From NCBI GenBank assembly GCA_023014365.1, contig JAEBUN010000031.1:124001-188000 (forward strand): a stretch of 64,000 nucleotides of DNA. The letters are read 5' to 3'. Each line of letters opens with the position of its first letter. Position 1 is the first letter of the stretch. The stretch comes from Lepiota brunneoincarnata (Eukaryota; Basidiomycota; Agaricomycetes; Agaricales; Agaricaceae). This document shows, one piece after another, positions 1 through 12,105 of this stretch. Below the pieces are notes generated by a model, which did no database searches, was not told where the DNA came from, and saw only the letters and a program-made list of their open reading frames with translations. The position numbers and the translations under genes are program-made.

Positions 1-140
1 GGGACAAAGCCAAGACGAGGTCCCCCCCCTTATCGGGGGCTAGGGGTCAATTCCCACGTAAATCCCTACACGCCGCCCGAAGACAGCGGGGGAATAACCA
101 ACGCCCCAGCCCGGACCCAACCGGGCGCCAGGCAGAGCCA

Positions 141-2510
141 CTAGCCGATACCCCCCGGGGGGGGCCCGGCCCTCTCAGTGAATGCGAACGCGGTCGGGGA
201 CGCCTCGAGGAAAGCAATGAGAGCCTCGACCGTAGCCAGGACCCCCGCCATGGAGTGCCTAGGGCAGCTCCGGAACACGTGCTCACGGGTCTCCTCCCGA
301 AACCCGCAGCGACAGGAATAGTCTTCCTGTGGGAAAAAGCGCCTCCGATAGCCCCCTATCGGCGCGTGGTTAAGAATAGCACGCGTCATCCGGGCCATTA
401 CTGACACCGAGTGAGCGTGCGGGATCCAGGCACCACCATGGAGATACGTGGGCCGCAGGGGACGGTCATCGTCCCTGGCGAGCTGGAGGAAACCATGCCC
501 GCGATGGTCAGGATCCTGGAACAGATCGATCCAGCGGTCCTGACACGACCGTACTTCCTCCTTGCGGAGGTAGTCAAGCGAGGCCCGGGGACGAGCCCCT
601 ACCCCAACGGGAGGCAACGACCTCACGAAGTCGTGCACCTGAGTGTGGAAAGGCCACTTTGCACGTGAAGGGACCTCCCAGAAATGGACCGAGCGGGCCG
701 GACCCCCGGCGAACCACTCGGCGAGAAGGCGGCAGACCGCCAAGGAATGACCCTGGGCGGAGTGCACCGACGGGTCCACCGCCCGCCTGGCCGAGGCCAT
801 CGAGTCGGTGAACAAGACAAGACTGGCGGCGCCCTCGACAGAAACTGCCTTGGACACCGCCAGCCGGATGGCGAAAAGCTCGGCCTCGGGAGCCGTGACC
901 TTCCCCCCCGGAAGCCGGACCGCATAGATGCAGCCCAGCCCCTGGAATACTTGGGCGGCCGAAACCGCCTGGTGGACCCGGCGGGGCGGCAGACTTGCGT
1001 CCGTCGCTGCCACCAGAACCCCCGGATCAGCCTGCGCCCAGGCCAGAACTCGGTCGAGAGCTGCGACATGGGCTGTGAGGGCGTCCTCCGCCCCCCGGTC
1101 GTAAGAGTGGAAGCGGACCCGGTCGGGGTACACATCCAGGAGACGGCGCCCCGGCCAGGCCTCCGGCGCAACAGCGTCGAAAGGCCCAGCGAGGGCGGCA
1201 AGACGCTGGTTAGCGTCGACAACAGGCCCCTTCCCCTTGATCAGCTCGCGGGGAGGGAGCCTGGCTATGGACCGGACGTGAGACCGGAGATCACCGCTGT
1301 AGCCCCAGCCAAGGAGGGCACGAACGGGGTGGCCCGGAGCAAGCGTGGCGTACTGCAACTCGGCACGGTCACGAAGCTTCCGGAGATGGAGATGAATGGG
1401 GATCAGGCCCGCAATGGCCCCAACCCCCCCATCGGGTGACGTCCTAAAGGCGCCGGTGATCCAGAGTGCAGCCCGCCGCTGCATCCGGCGAAGGTGGTCC
1501 AACGCGCCCTTACACCTGGCGCCCCGGTAATACCACAAGCGAAAGCCGTATGTGGCTATAGGAACCACGCACGACCGATATAGAAGGCGCTTCTGGTCTG
1601 GCAGAAGCCCCCGGACGGAATTACCAAGCATCCCCATGGCCTTGACCGTGGAAATAGCCTTGGTAGAGTAGAAGCGAACATGCTCCTTAAACGTAAGGGC
1701 ACAATCGAAATAGAAACCCAAGTACCTCCAATAGGTCTTGGGCCGAAGAGGGGTAGCACCAGTGAACGGGGGAAACCCCAAGTCCACCGGAGGATTCTCA
1801 CCGGAACGGTCCCGTGAGAAATGGAAGAGCTCGGACTTATTGTGCTCCACGACCAGCGCGAACCGGGTGAAGGTGTCATGGACAACCTCGTAAGATCTGC
1901 GGAGCAGGACGCAGTTAGCGTCCAAGTCCCAGGCCTGCGCCACAATGGTGCCATCGTCGACGTAAGACAGGAGCGAAAGGCCCGGCTGAGGGAGCCGCCG
2001 CTCGATAATATACATGGCCGGGGCCAAGTAGAGGCCGGACAGGACGGGTGAGAGGGCAGACCCCTGGCCCACCCCCACCTCCGCCCGGAACGGTTCAGAC
2101 AGGAAGGAGTTCCAGGCGTAGCTGGTAAACCTCCCCGTGAGATAAGAAGCGAAGAACCGGCCCACGCAAGGGGAGAACCCCTGCCGAGCCAGAACCGCGA
2201 GAAGCATCCCATGATTCAGGGATGGGAAGAACTGTGCGATGTCGAAGGCGAGAACACTCGTCTTCAACCCGCGGGCCCACCCGGCACGGACAAGGTGCAC
2301 GAGATAGGCACCAGCATCTTCGGTGGACCGCTGGATCACACCGCCGAACTGGTTCGGATGGAACACGCCAAACTTGACAGCCTCAAACTGCAAGCGGCGC
2401 GCGATCATTTTCTCGACAAGCTTACCGAGAGTATTGAGAAGGACGATCGGTCTGAACGCCTTCGGAGTGGCATAGGAGGGCTTGCCAGGCTTCGGTATGA
2501 TAACCGACAC
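141..2510 (-). pseudogene. LINE-A ORF2 fragment: reverse transcriptase and RNase H (copy A1)
   Basis: Open frame of 789 codons covering the RT and RNase H parts of LINE-A ORF2. It lacks the N-terminal endonuclease, removed by the ~2.2 kb internal deletion. Visible motifs are the RT opening IIPKPGKPSYATPKAFRPI, AFDIAQFFPSLNHG, GQGSALSPVLSG and the catalytic YVDD, then RNase H residues in ATDAS, AELFAI and FTDSMAS, and the C-terminal CRCGFREETREH...C. In the intact family the protein nicks target DNA and copies the element RNA. Without the endonuclease this copy could not prime its own insertion. The frame is otherwise unbroken, so the deletion may be recent. Confidence 0.88.
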
Positions 2511-2545
2511 GCTGTCCTTAAAGTGGCGAGGCCAATGCCCGCTCC

Positions 2546-3198
2546 ATCTGCTGGACCCGCTCGATACAAACGAGCGAGCCCGCAGACGCCAGAGCGGCGG
2601 CCGCCACCCGATGAATCTCCGCGCAGACGACGGGGCCCAGGTTAACCGGGAGACCGCCCCCTGCGAGGGTGAGCATGACCTGCTTGCGCGAAGGTCCGGA
2701 CGTGGTCATCCTAGGCTTGGGAGCCTTGGGTGGCTGCTGGGCGGCTGCCGCCTGCCGATGAAACGAGACCACCTTGTGGGAAGGCAGCCCCGGAAGAGCA
2801 CGCGCCAGGTCAACAAGACCCGACGGAGACGAGACAGCCACAGCCGCGTAGGAGCGGGGCGGGGAGCGAGGCTTGGTAGCCAAGTTGACGCGCGGAGGGG
2901 GGGGACTGGGGGGAGGCCTCGCAGCCAACCGAGCCCTGTCTGCCGCCGACAGCGGAGGGACATTGGCGGCTCGCGCCGCCCTGATGCGAGATGGCCGCTG
3001 CCCCGCACCGGGGTTGCGAGCCACTGGGACAGGATTGCCCAAACCCGTGCGGGCCAGGTTCCTGAAGAATTGTTGAGTAGGCGCAGGACGCGCATACCCA
3101 GCAGGAAAGCGCCCCAAATCCTCCGCCGGAGCAGGAGGCAGGGGGAGGTTACCCTCCCAAGGGGTGCGGCGCGAGCCACCCGCCTGAGGAGCGCCATC
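2546..3198 (-). pseudogene. LINE-A ORF1 middle fragment (copy A1)
   Basis: Matches the middle of LINE-A ORF1 (basic, Pro/Ala-rich sequence with FPAGYARPAPTQQFF and LPGLPSHKVVSFHRQ). It is the downstream continuation of the ORF1 start at 9701-10489, separated by the inserted A2. The three C-terminal zinc knuckles are absent because the internal deletion fuses ORF1 to ORF2 at about 2545 and the merged frame stops soon after. Not functional as an RNA-binding ORF1 protein. Confidence 0.82.
3184..3198. repeat. Target-site duplication of A2, left copy
   Basis: ctgaggagcgccatc, repeated exactly at 9686-9700. It directly abuts the poly(T) (poly(A) of A2 on the minus strand). The first c could instead belong to the element, giving 14 bp. 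Confidence 0.92.
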
Positions 3199-3561
3199 TT
3201 TTTTTTTTTTTTTTTTTTAATCTCCAATTTATTACACGGGCCGCGTAGGGAGGCCGTGCGCAGCAACGTACTACAGTACAAACGACCGAGCCGTACACTA
3301 CGGGGTATCTGTACATACAACGCGTGACCGCGGATGCGGGCATGCGTTTCCCCATGCCCAGGACGAAGCCGCCCCGAACGAACGGAGGCGGGAAGACGGC
3401 TGCCGCCCAACGCGCGGCGCGGGAACCAAACCGGAGCGAGGTCCCCCCCCTTATCGGGGGTTAGGGGTCAATTCCACCGTAAATCCCTACACGCCGTCCG
3501 AAGACAGCGGGGGAATAACCAACACCTCGGCTCGGACCCAACTGGGCGCCAGGCAGAGCTA

Positions 3562-6500
3562 CTAGCCGATACCCCCCGGGGGGGGCCCGGCCCTCTCAGC
3601 GAACGCGAATGCGGTCGGGGACGCCTCGAGGAAAGCTATGAGAGCCTCGACCGTAGCCGGGACCCCCGCCATGGAGTGCCTAGGGCAGCTCCGGAACACA
3701 TGCTCACGGGTCTCCTCCCGAAACCCTCAGTGACAGGAATAATCTTCCTGTGGGAAAAAGCGCCTCCGATAGCCCCCTATCGGCGCATGGTTAAGAATAG
3801 CACGCGTCATCCGGGCCATTACTGACACCGAGTGAGCGTGCGGGATCCAGGCACCACCGTGGAGATATGTGGGCCGCAGGGGACGGTCATCGTCCCTGGC
3901 GAGCTGGAGGAAACCATGCCCGCGATGGTCAGGATCCTGGAACAAATCGACCCAGCGGTCCTGACACGACCGTACTTCCTCCTTGCGGAGATAGTCAAGC
4001 GAGGCCCGGGGACGAGCCCCTACCCCAACGGGAGGCAACGACCGAGCGAAGTCGTGCACCTGAGTGTGGAAAGGCCACTTCGCGCGCGAAGGGACCTCCC
4101 AGAAGTGGACCGAGCAGGCCGGACCCCCGGCAAACCACTCGGCGAGAAGGCGGCAGACCGCCAAGGAATGACCCTGGGCGGAGTGCACCGACGGGTCCAC
4201 CGCCCGCCTGGCCGAGGCCATCGAGTCGGTGAACAAGACGAGACCAGCGGCGCCCTCGACAGAAACTGCCTTGGACACCACCAGCCGAATGGCGAAAAGC
4301 TCGGCCTCGGGAGCCGTAACCTTCCCCCCCGGAAGCCGAACCGCATGAACGCAGTCCAGCCCCTGGAAAACCTGGGCGGCCGAAACCGCCTGGTGGACCC
4401 GGCGGGGCGGCAGACTCGCGTCCGTCGCTGCCACCAGAACCCCCGGATCAGCCTGCGCCCGGGCCAGAACCCGGCAGGGTACACGTCCAAAAGGCGGCGC
4501 CCCGGCCAGGCCTCCGGCGCAACAGCGTCGAAGGGCCCAGTGAGGGCAGCAAGACGCTGATTAGCGTCGACAACAGGCCCCTTCACCTTGATCAACTCGC
4601 GGGGAGGGAGCCTGGCTATGGACCGGACGTGGGACCGGAGATCACCGCTGTAGCCCCAGCCAAGGAGGGCACGAACGGGGTGGCCCGGAGCAAGCGTGGC
4701 GTACCGCAACTCGGCACGGTCACGAAGCTTCCGGAGATGAAGATGAATGGGGATCAGGCCCGCAATGGCCCCAACCCCCCCATCGGGCGACGTCCTAAAG
4801 GCGCCGGTGATCCAGAGTGCAGCCCGACGCTGCATCCGGCGGAGGTGGTCCAGAGCGCCCTTACACCTGGCGCCCCGGTAGTACCACAAGCGAAAGCCGT
4901 ACGTGGCTATAGGAACCACGCACGACCGATATAGAAGGCGCTTCTGGTCTGGTAGAAGCCCCCGGACGGAATTACCAAGCATCCCCATGGCCTTGACCGT
5001 GGAAATAGCCTTGGTAGAGTAGAAACGAACATGCTCCTTGAATGTAAGGGCACGATCGAAATAGAAACCCAAGTACCTCCAATAGGTCTTGGGCCGAAGA
5101 GGGGTAGCGCCAGTGAACGGGGGAAACCCCAAGTCCACCGGGGGATTCTCACCGGAGCGATCCCGTGAGAAATGGAAGAGCTCGGACTTATCGTGCTCCA
5201 CGACCAGTGCGAACCGAGTAAAGGTGTCATGGACAACCTCGTAAGATCTGCGGAGTAGGACGCAGTTAGCGTCCAAGTCCCAGGCCTGCGCCACGATGGT
5301 ACCATCGTCGACGTAAGACAGGAGCGAAAGGCCCGGCTGAGGGAGCCGCCGCTCGATGATATACATGGCCGGGGCCAAGTAGAGGCCGGACAGGACGGGT
5401 GAGAGGGCAGACCCCTGGCCCACCCCCACCTCTGCCCGGAACGGTTCAGACAGGAAGGAGTTCCAGGCGTAGCTGGTGAACCTCCCTGTGAGATAGGAAG
5501 CGAAGAACCGGCCCACGCAAGGGGAAAACCCCTGCCGAGCCAGAACCGCGAGAAGCATCCCATGGTTCAGGGATGGGAAGAATTGTGCGATGTCGAAGGC
5601 GAGAACACTCGTCTTCAACCCGCGGGCCCACCCGGCACGGACAAGGTGCACGAGATAGGCACCAGCATCTTCGGTGGACCGCTGGATCACACCGCCGAAC
5701 TGGTTCGGATGGAACACGCCAAACTTGACAGCCTCAAACTGCAAGCGGCGCGAGATCATTTTCTCGATAAGTTTACCGAGAGTATTGAGAAGGACGATCG
5801 GTCTGAACGCCTTTGGAGCGGCATAGGAGGGCTTGCCAGGCTTCGGTATGATGACCGACACGCTCTCCTTAAAGTGACGAGGCCAATGCCCGCACTCCAT
5901 GCAGGCATCAGCGATCCAGCAGACCAAACGGGTGACCGTCGGGCCCGCCAGAACGGACTTGAGGTGCGTCCACGTGATGTGGTCCGGACCGGGTGAGGAC
6001 AGAGAGGAGCACGCGCGCAAGGCCTCGTGCATCTCCAAGTCGGAAAAAACCGACCACTCCCGCGGCGGGAGCGGATCGATCTGATCAAGAACCCCGACAT
6101 CGACTGGACGGTCGTTGGCGGCGTTGTAAGACCCGTGGAGCCCTTCCCAGAGCTCCTCGAGAGTGTTGCAGGGGCGATCGCGGTAGCGGATCGCCTCGCA
6201 GGGAGGCAACTTGCGGGCCCTGACCCAGTCCATCAGGTCCCAGGGGCGCTTGTTGGAAGAAGCAATCTCCTCGATGCGCTCATCGAAGAACTTGCGCTTG
6301 GCGGCCCTCCAGGTCCGCTTGAACGTGCGGGCGTCCTCCCGGTCCCGAGACCGAGAATACGCCGCGTAAGCGCGCGAGCACTCGTCGTCCCACCATGGCT
6401 TAGACCGTGAGACGACGCAGATCTCCTTGGAGTGGGCAAGCCACGCCTCGGAGAAGACCACAGAGATAGCCAGGGCCACCTCGTCGATCCTGTCAGGTGA

Positions 6501-7376
6501 GCCCAGGTCTGGAAAGTCCAGGCCCATAAGCCCCGTCGAAACCTCAGCTAGGAACTCGGCCTCCTCGTCCGAGTCCCGCTTCAGCGAGCGCCTGGGTACA
6601 GCCTCCTCGAAGGCCTCCAGAGGGACAGTGATCCGAAGGGGGCAGTGGTCAGATTGACCCCGCAGATCGGGGCACCGCGTGGGAAGCGGCAGATGGCCCG
6701 CAGCCGCCCTCGCAAACACGAGGTCGATCACGGTAGAAGCAAGCCCCTCCTCAAAGGGGAAGTGCGTGGGGCCCGGATTCTCAGGGAGCGAGAGGTCCAG
6801 GCCCAACGAATCCGCCGTTTCCAGCAGGGAGGCGGCAGCAGCGGGATTGTGGGGAGCCCATGGGTCCCACTGCGGCGAGCGGCAGTTAAAGTCCCCCGAC
6901 ATGAGGGCACACTGCGGGAGAGAGTCAGCGGCGTCCGCAAGGTAGCGGATGCCCGACTGTCTGTCGTCCGAGTAGACGTTGAGAAAGTACACGGCCTCCC
7001 CATGCAGAAACATGGAGACGGCCATGACGTCACGGTGATCGACGACATCACGTCGAAGCGAGGGGCGGAGCCGCATCATCCGGTTATGTACATACGCCAT
7101 AACCCGAGGAGGCTGATCCGGGGAAGAAGGAGGGCGGAACAAACACAGCCACTCCGGATGCTTGGGCGCCCCGACAACCTCATCCCCGTCAGGGTCAGAG
7201 GAGGACGGAACGCGGCGGATGGAGTGCCAGGGCGGCTCCTGTAGTAAGAACATATCAACATCGTCCTTGAATTGTTCCAGAAGAGAGTCTACAAGAATGT
7301 AACTACGGAATACATTCTGAGACCAGACACGACACGCTCTCCTCAATCTCCTAGGTTCCTGACAGTCCCTATTCAT
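3562..7376 (-). pseudogene. LINE-A ORF2 of A2: endonuclease-RT-RNase H, frameshifted
   Basis: Starts at the ATG that overlaps the ORF1 stop (ATGA). The endonuclease/exonuclease/phosphatase domain is at residues ~10-245 (VWSQNVF, FLLQEPPW, GDFNC, SDH). RT follows, with YVDD near residue 685. At about 4470 roughly 70 bp present in the sister copy (21947-22024) are missing between two short CCGG-containing repeats. This shifts the frame just before RNase H, which continues in another frame at 3727-4434 down to the normal stop at 3562. The polymerase part is intact; the RNase H and C-terminal CxC...H...C part would not be translated in frame. Confidence 0.9.
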
Positions 7377-9568
7377 TGGGGTAAGCGAGGCTGACGCGGT
7401 GGGGAACGAACCCTTACTGGAGAATCATACCGGCGCTCAATCCACTCCCGATCGAAGCGGTGAGCCCAGAATGGACAGGCCGAAGCCGAAGCGGCATGAG
7501 CGCCTCCGCAATTCACGCAAACAGGAGCGTGAGGGCAGGGGCGGTCAGCGGGGGTGGGAGGAATGGGCGGCCTGTGGTTGGGCTGCCCCTTGCAACACGA
7601 CGCAAACGCCCGGTGGTTAGTCGGGGAATGCGGACCGCCGCAGTGAGAGCAGCGGATGGCCTCGCGTCAGCAGGCTAGAGAAGGGTGCCCCCACTTCCAG
7701 CAGCGCTGGCAGAGGGGGACGCCGGGATTGGCCTTCGCAGGGATGATCCTGCACGGAGTGCCGTCGATAGTGATGACGCGTCGCGAGACCGTCTTCGCGT
7801 TGGACCCCTGCTGGGAGTCCCAGATCTCAAAGAACACGGTGGCCGTGTCAGCGGCCCTCGAATTCTTGACGATGCGTGGCCTGGTGGCCAGCACAAAATA
7901 CTCAGACCATACAGAGCGCTGCATGGCCTCGACCACCCTGTCAGGCGTGAGCCAGGGCTGACCGCCCCGGAACATAGGTGCATCGAGGAGCTTGAGGTAG
8001 CTCTTCGAGCGAGGAAGGTTCGCGTCGACGATGGCATTGGGCCAATTGCCGCGGACAGCGTTCCTGATAGTGCCAATGTCCAGTTCACTGGGCACGGCGG
8101 TAGTGTAGCAAGCTACGTGTGAGTCCATCTGCTGGACCCGCTCAATACAAATGAGCGAGCCCGCAGATGTCAGAGCGGCTGCCGCCACCCGATGAATCTC
8201 CGCACAGACGACGGGGCCCAGATTAGCTGGGAGACCGCCCCCCGCGAGGGTGAGCAAGACCTGCTTGCGCGAAGGTCCAGACATAGTCATCCTAGGCTTG
8301 GGGGCCTTGGGTGGCTGCTGGGCGGCTGCCGCCTGCCAGTGAAACGAGACCACCTTGTGAGAAGGCAGCCCCGGAAGAGCGCGCGCCAGGTCGACAAGAC
8401 CCGACGGGGAAGAGACGGCCGCGGCCGCATAAGTGCGGGGCGGGGAACGAGGCTTGGTAGCCAAGTTGACGCGCGGAGGGGGGGGACCAGGAGGTGGCCT
8501 CGCAGCCAACCGAGCCCTGTCCGCCACCGACAGCGGAGGAACATTGGCGGCTCGCGCCGCCCTGATGCGAGATGGCCGCTGTCCCGCGCCGGGGTTGCGA
8601 GCCACTGGGACAGGATTGCCCAACCCCGTGCGGGCCAGGTTCCTGAAGAATTGCTGAGTAGGCGCGGGACGCGCATACCCAGCAGGAAAACGCCCCAAAT
8701 CCTCTGCCGGAGCAGGAGGCAGGGGGAGGTTACCCTCCCAAGGGGTGCGGCGAGAGCCGCCCGCCTGAGGAGCGCCATCCACCTCCATAGGAGCCGCGAA
8801 GGCCCTAGGAGAGGGGGCGTGCATGCTGCCCGCCACCCCAACAGGAGTGGGGGGTACAGCAGAGTCCGGCCGTTTGCCCTTCCCTTGCGCAGGGGTAGGG
8901 GTGTTCGGCCTGGACGGACCATACACCTCAGAGGCCCACTCATGGAGCCTCAGGGTGCGTTTGCCCTCCGCAAAGGGGATGTCGTCCCAGTCATGCTCTT
9001 CCACCTCGCGGAAGAGCCTGGCCAGGGAGCGGGCGACCTCTGCGCTGCCGCCCTCAGAAAGGTTGCCACGCTTGGCTCTCTCCAGCCACAGCGTGACGAC
9101 GTCGAGTGCGTCCGCCACGACCCCAGCCTCACCCTCTGCATCCGTGGGGTTGCGGGAAAGGGCGAGGAAAGTGGGGACGAACTCGGGATCCTCCTCCTCA
9201 TCCACAAAAGTGGGGCCGGGGGACGGCTCGGCTCCAGGATCTACAGCCATCCTGGAGGAGCCGGAGACCGACTCGAGGTCGAGCTCCTGCCTCAGAGGGG
9301 CGGAGGGCTCGGGCGTGCGGGTGCGCTTGGGACGGGGGGTCACCGGGGCGTCATCCGGGTAGACGGCGGACTCGCGAGGCCTTTTGGGGGCCTCGGCAGC
9401 CGGAGTGGGGGCAGCAGCCTGCGATGCAGAACTGTAGCCGGGTCGAGAGGAGCTGGAGGGGGCATCCTGAGTGCGGACGATAGCCATGGCGAGAGGGTCC
9501 GGCGACGAAGGATCCGCCGGTGGAGGAGCTCCCGCCCCCTGAGAGGAGCGTGTGGACCTTGGAGGCAT
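7373..9568 (-). pseudogene. LINE-A ORF1 (zinc-knuckle RNA-binding protein) of A2, nonsense codon
   Basis: Begins MPPRSTRSSQ and follows the intact 731-residue ORF1 of A9. It is cut after 633 residues by a TGA at 7667-7669, where A9 has CGA, a C-to-T change at a CpG. The stop falls just after the first zinc knuckle (CQRCWKWGHPSLAC), so the second and third knuckles and the ATGA junction with ORF2 lie beyond it. ORF1 proteins of this type coat element RNA; the N-terminal half is acidic and Pro/Ser-rich, the middle basic. Confidence 0.88.
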
Positions 9569-9685
9569 GCGCGTAGGACTATAAGATCGTAGATCAGGCT
9601 AGTAGAGCTCGTTGTGCAGAGAGTTGAGGGGAAAGGCTGTGGCTGTGCACGAGAGATGGTAGCGGTTGTAGTCCAAGAAGGGATG

Positions 9686-9700
9686 CTGAGGAGCGCCATC
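9686..9700. repeat. Target-site duplication of A2, right copy
   Basis: Exact copy of ctgaggagcgccatc at 3184-3198. It continues directly into the 5' part of ORF1 of the interrupted element A1. Confidence 0.92.
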
Positions 9701-10489
9701 CACCTCCATAGGAGCCACAGAGGCCCTAGGAGAGGGGGCGTGCATACTGCCCGCCACCCCAACAGGAGCGGGGGGTGCAGCAGAGTCCGGCCGTTTGCCC
9801 TTCCCTTGCGCAGGGGTTGGGGTGCTCGGCCTGGACGGACCATACACCTCAGAGGCCCACTCGTGGAGCCTCAGGGTGTGCTTGCCCTCCTCGAAGGGGA
9901 TATCGTCCCAGTCATGCTCTTCCACCTCGCGAAAGAGCCTGGCCAGGGAGCGGGCGACCTCCGCGCTGCCGCCTGCAGAAAGGTTGCCGCGCTTAGCTCT
10001 CTCCAGCCACAGCGCGACGACGTCGAGAGCGTCCGCCACGATCCCAGCCTCACCCTCTGCATCCGCGGGACTGCGGGAAAGGGCGAGGAAGGTGGGGACG
10101 AACTCGGGATCCTCCTCCTCCCCCCCAAAAGCAGGGCCGGGGGACGGTTCGGCTCCAGGATCAACAGCCATCCTGGAGGAACCGGAAACCGATTCGAGGT
10201 CGAGCTCCTGCCTCAGAGGGGCGGAGGGCTCGGGCGTGCGGGTGCGCTTGGGACGGGGGGTCACCGGGGCGTCATCCGGGTAGACGGCGGACTCGCGAGG
10301 CCTTTTGGGGGCCTCGGCAGCCGGAGTGGGGGCAGCAGCCTGCGATGCAGAGCTGTAGCCGGGTCGAAAGGAGCCGGAGGGGGCATCCTGAGTGCGAACG
10401 ATAGCCATAGCGAGGGGGTCCGGCGACGAAGGATCCGCCGGCGGAGGCGCCCCCGCTCCCTGAGAGGAACGAGTAGACCTTGGAGGCAT
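9701..10489 (-). pseudogene. LINE-A ORF1 N-terminal part (copy A1)
   Basis: About 263 codons from MPPRSTRSSQGAG to EVDGAPQ, where A2 interrupts it. The reading frame then runs by chance into the A2 5' UTR and stops. The sequence is acidic and Pro/Ser-rich with DPEFVPTFLALSRSP and HDWDDIPFEEGKHTLRLHEW, shared by all ORF1 copies here. It joins in frame to 2546-3198 if A2 and one duplicate are removed. Confidence 0.85.
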
Positions 10490-10607
10490 GCGTGTAGGAC
10501 TTTAAGATCGAAGATCAGACTACAAGAGCTCGTTGCAGAGGATAGCGAGTAGGGGTAGGCGGTGGCTGTGCAGCGAGTTTGTGGTGGTTGAAGTCCAAGA
10601 AGGGATG

Positions 10608-11766
10608 CCACCAGGTGGTTTCGGCCACCCAAGTTTTCCAGGGGCTGGGTTGCATCCATGCAGTCCAGCTTCCAAGGGGGAAGGTCATGGCTCCCAAGGC
10701 CAAGCTTTTTGCCATCCAGCTGGCAGTGTCCAAGACAGTTTCTGTCGAGGGCACCGCCGGTTTCGTCTTATTCACCGACTCGATGGCCTCGGCCAGGCGG
10801 GTGGTGGACCCGTCGGTGCATGACGCCCTCACAGCCCATGTCGCAGCTCTCGACCGAGTTCTGGCCCGGGCGCAGGCTGATCCGGGGGTTCTGGTGGCAG
10901 CGACGGACGCGAGTCTGCCGCCCCGCCGGGTCCACCAGGCGGTTTCGGCCGCCCAAGTATTCCAGGGGCTGGGCTGCATCTATGCGGTCCGGCTTCCGGG
11001 GGGGAAGGTCACGGCTCCCGAGGCCGAGCTTTTCGCCATCCGGCTGGCGGTGTCCAAGGCAGTTTCTGTCGAGGGCGCCGCCAGTCTTGTCTTGTTCACC
11101 GACTCGATGGCCTCGGCCAGGCGGGCGGTGGACCCGTCGGTGCACTCCGCCCAGGGTCATTCCTTGGCGGTCTGCCGCCTTCTCGCCGAGTGGTTCGCCG
11201 GGGGTCCGGCCCACTCGGTCCATTTCTGGGAGGTCCCTTCGCATGCGAAGTGGCCTTTCCACACTCAGGTGCACGACTTCGCGAGGTCGTTGCCTCCCGT
11301 TGGGGTAGGGGCTCGTCCCCGGGCCTCGCTTGACTACCTCCGCAAGGAGGAAGTACGGTCGTGTCAGGACCGCTGGATCGATCTGTTCCAGGATCCTGAC
11401 CATCGCGGGCATGGTTTCCTCCAGCTTGCCAGGGACGATGACCGTCCCCTGCGGCCCACGTATCTCCACGGTGGTGCCTGGATCCCGCACGCTCACTCGG
11501 TGTCAGTAATGGCCCGGATGACGCGTGCTATTCTTAACCACGCGCCGATAGGGGGCTATCGGAGGCGCTTTTTCCCACAGGAAGACTATTCCTGTCGCTG
11601 CGGGTTTCGGGAGGAGACCCGTGAGCACGTGTTCCGGAGCTGCCCTAGGCACTCCATGGCGGGGGTCCCAGCTACGGTCGAGGCTCTCATTGCTTTCCTC
11701 GAGGCGTCCCCGACTGCGTTTGCGTTCGCTGAGAGGGCCGGGCCCCCCCCGGGGGGTATCGGCTAG
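10608..11766 (+). pseudogene. LINE-A ORF2 C-terminus: duplicated RNase H and C-terminal zinc motif
   Basis: The first segment runs from about VHQVVSATQVFQ to DPSVH, then DALTAHVAALDRVL begins a second, better-preserved RNase H (ATDAS, AELFAI, FTDSMAS). The family C-terminus follows (CRCGFREETREHVFRSC, then GPPPGGIG and a stop). The frame stays open through the junction. An upstream ATG at 10579 belongs to the neighbouring A1 5' UTR and is not a real start. No RT or endonuclease is present, so this is a dead fragment. Confidence 0.82.
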
Positions 11767-12105
11767 TGGCTCTGCCTGGCGCCCGGTTGGGTCCGGGCTG
11801 GGGCGTTGGTTATTCCCCCGCTGTCTTCGGGCGGCGTGTAGGGATTTACGCGGGAATTGACCCCTAGCCCCCGATAAGGGGGGGGACCTTGTCTTGGCTT
11901 TGTCCCCGCGCCGTGCGCTGGGCGGTAGCCGTCTTCCCGCCTCCGTTCACTTGGGGCGGCTTCGTCCTGGGCATGGGGAAACGCATGCCCGCATCCACGG
12001 TCACGCGTTGTATGTACAGATACCCCGTAGTGTACGGCTCGGTCGTTTGTACTGTAGTACGTTGCTGCGCACGGCCTCCCTACACGGCCCGTGTAATAAA
12101 TTGGA

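Larger units (their letters stand above)
1..3198 (-). mobile_element. LINE-A copy A1, 3' part (internally deleted, interrupted by A2)
   Basis: Non-LTR retrotransposon running right to left; its poly(A) end lies left of position 1. The 3' UTR is at about 1-140 and the ORF2 remainder at 141-2545. At about 2545 the sequence jumps from mid ORF2 to mid ORF1. Compared with the intact copy at 20671-27234, about 2.2 kb is missing, with the shared bases tccat at the join. The element resumes at 9686-10607. The two parts carry the 15-bp duplicate ctgaggagcgccatc (3184-3198 and 9686-9700), so A1 was one element split by insertion of A2. Confidence 0.85.
3199..9685 (-). mobile_element. Full-length LINE-A copy A2
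   Basis: Complete ~6.49 kb LINE on the minus strand: poly(A) at 3199-3218, 3' UTR, ORF2 3562-7376, ORF1 7373-9568, and a ~117-base 5' UTR ending at the family start (CATCCCTTCTTGG on the minus strand). Perfect 15-bp duplicates flank it, so it inserted whole into ORF1 of A1. It is dead: ORF1 has a nonsense codon and ORF2 has a ~70-bp deletion. Confidence 0.93.
9686..10607 (-). mobile_element. LINE-A copy A1, 5' part
   Basis: Holds the 5' UTR (10490-10607) and the ORF1 start of A1. Its 5' end (gaagggatg on the plus strand at 10599-10607) matches the 5' ends of A2, A9 and A10. It abuts an older plus-strand LINE-A piece at 10608, into whose RNase H region A1 appears to have inserted. The other side of that insertion lies outside the window. 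Confidence 0.85.

Noticed and set aside
411..1439. Many long ORFs on the strand opposite LINE-A ORF2 and in other frames
   Set aside because: They recur in every LINE-A copy as mirror frames of GC-rich coding sequence, have low-complexity Arg/Pro/Gly composition and no motifs.
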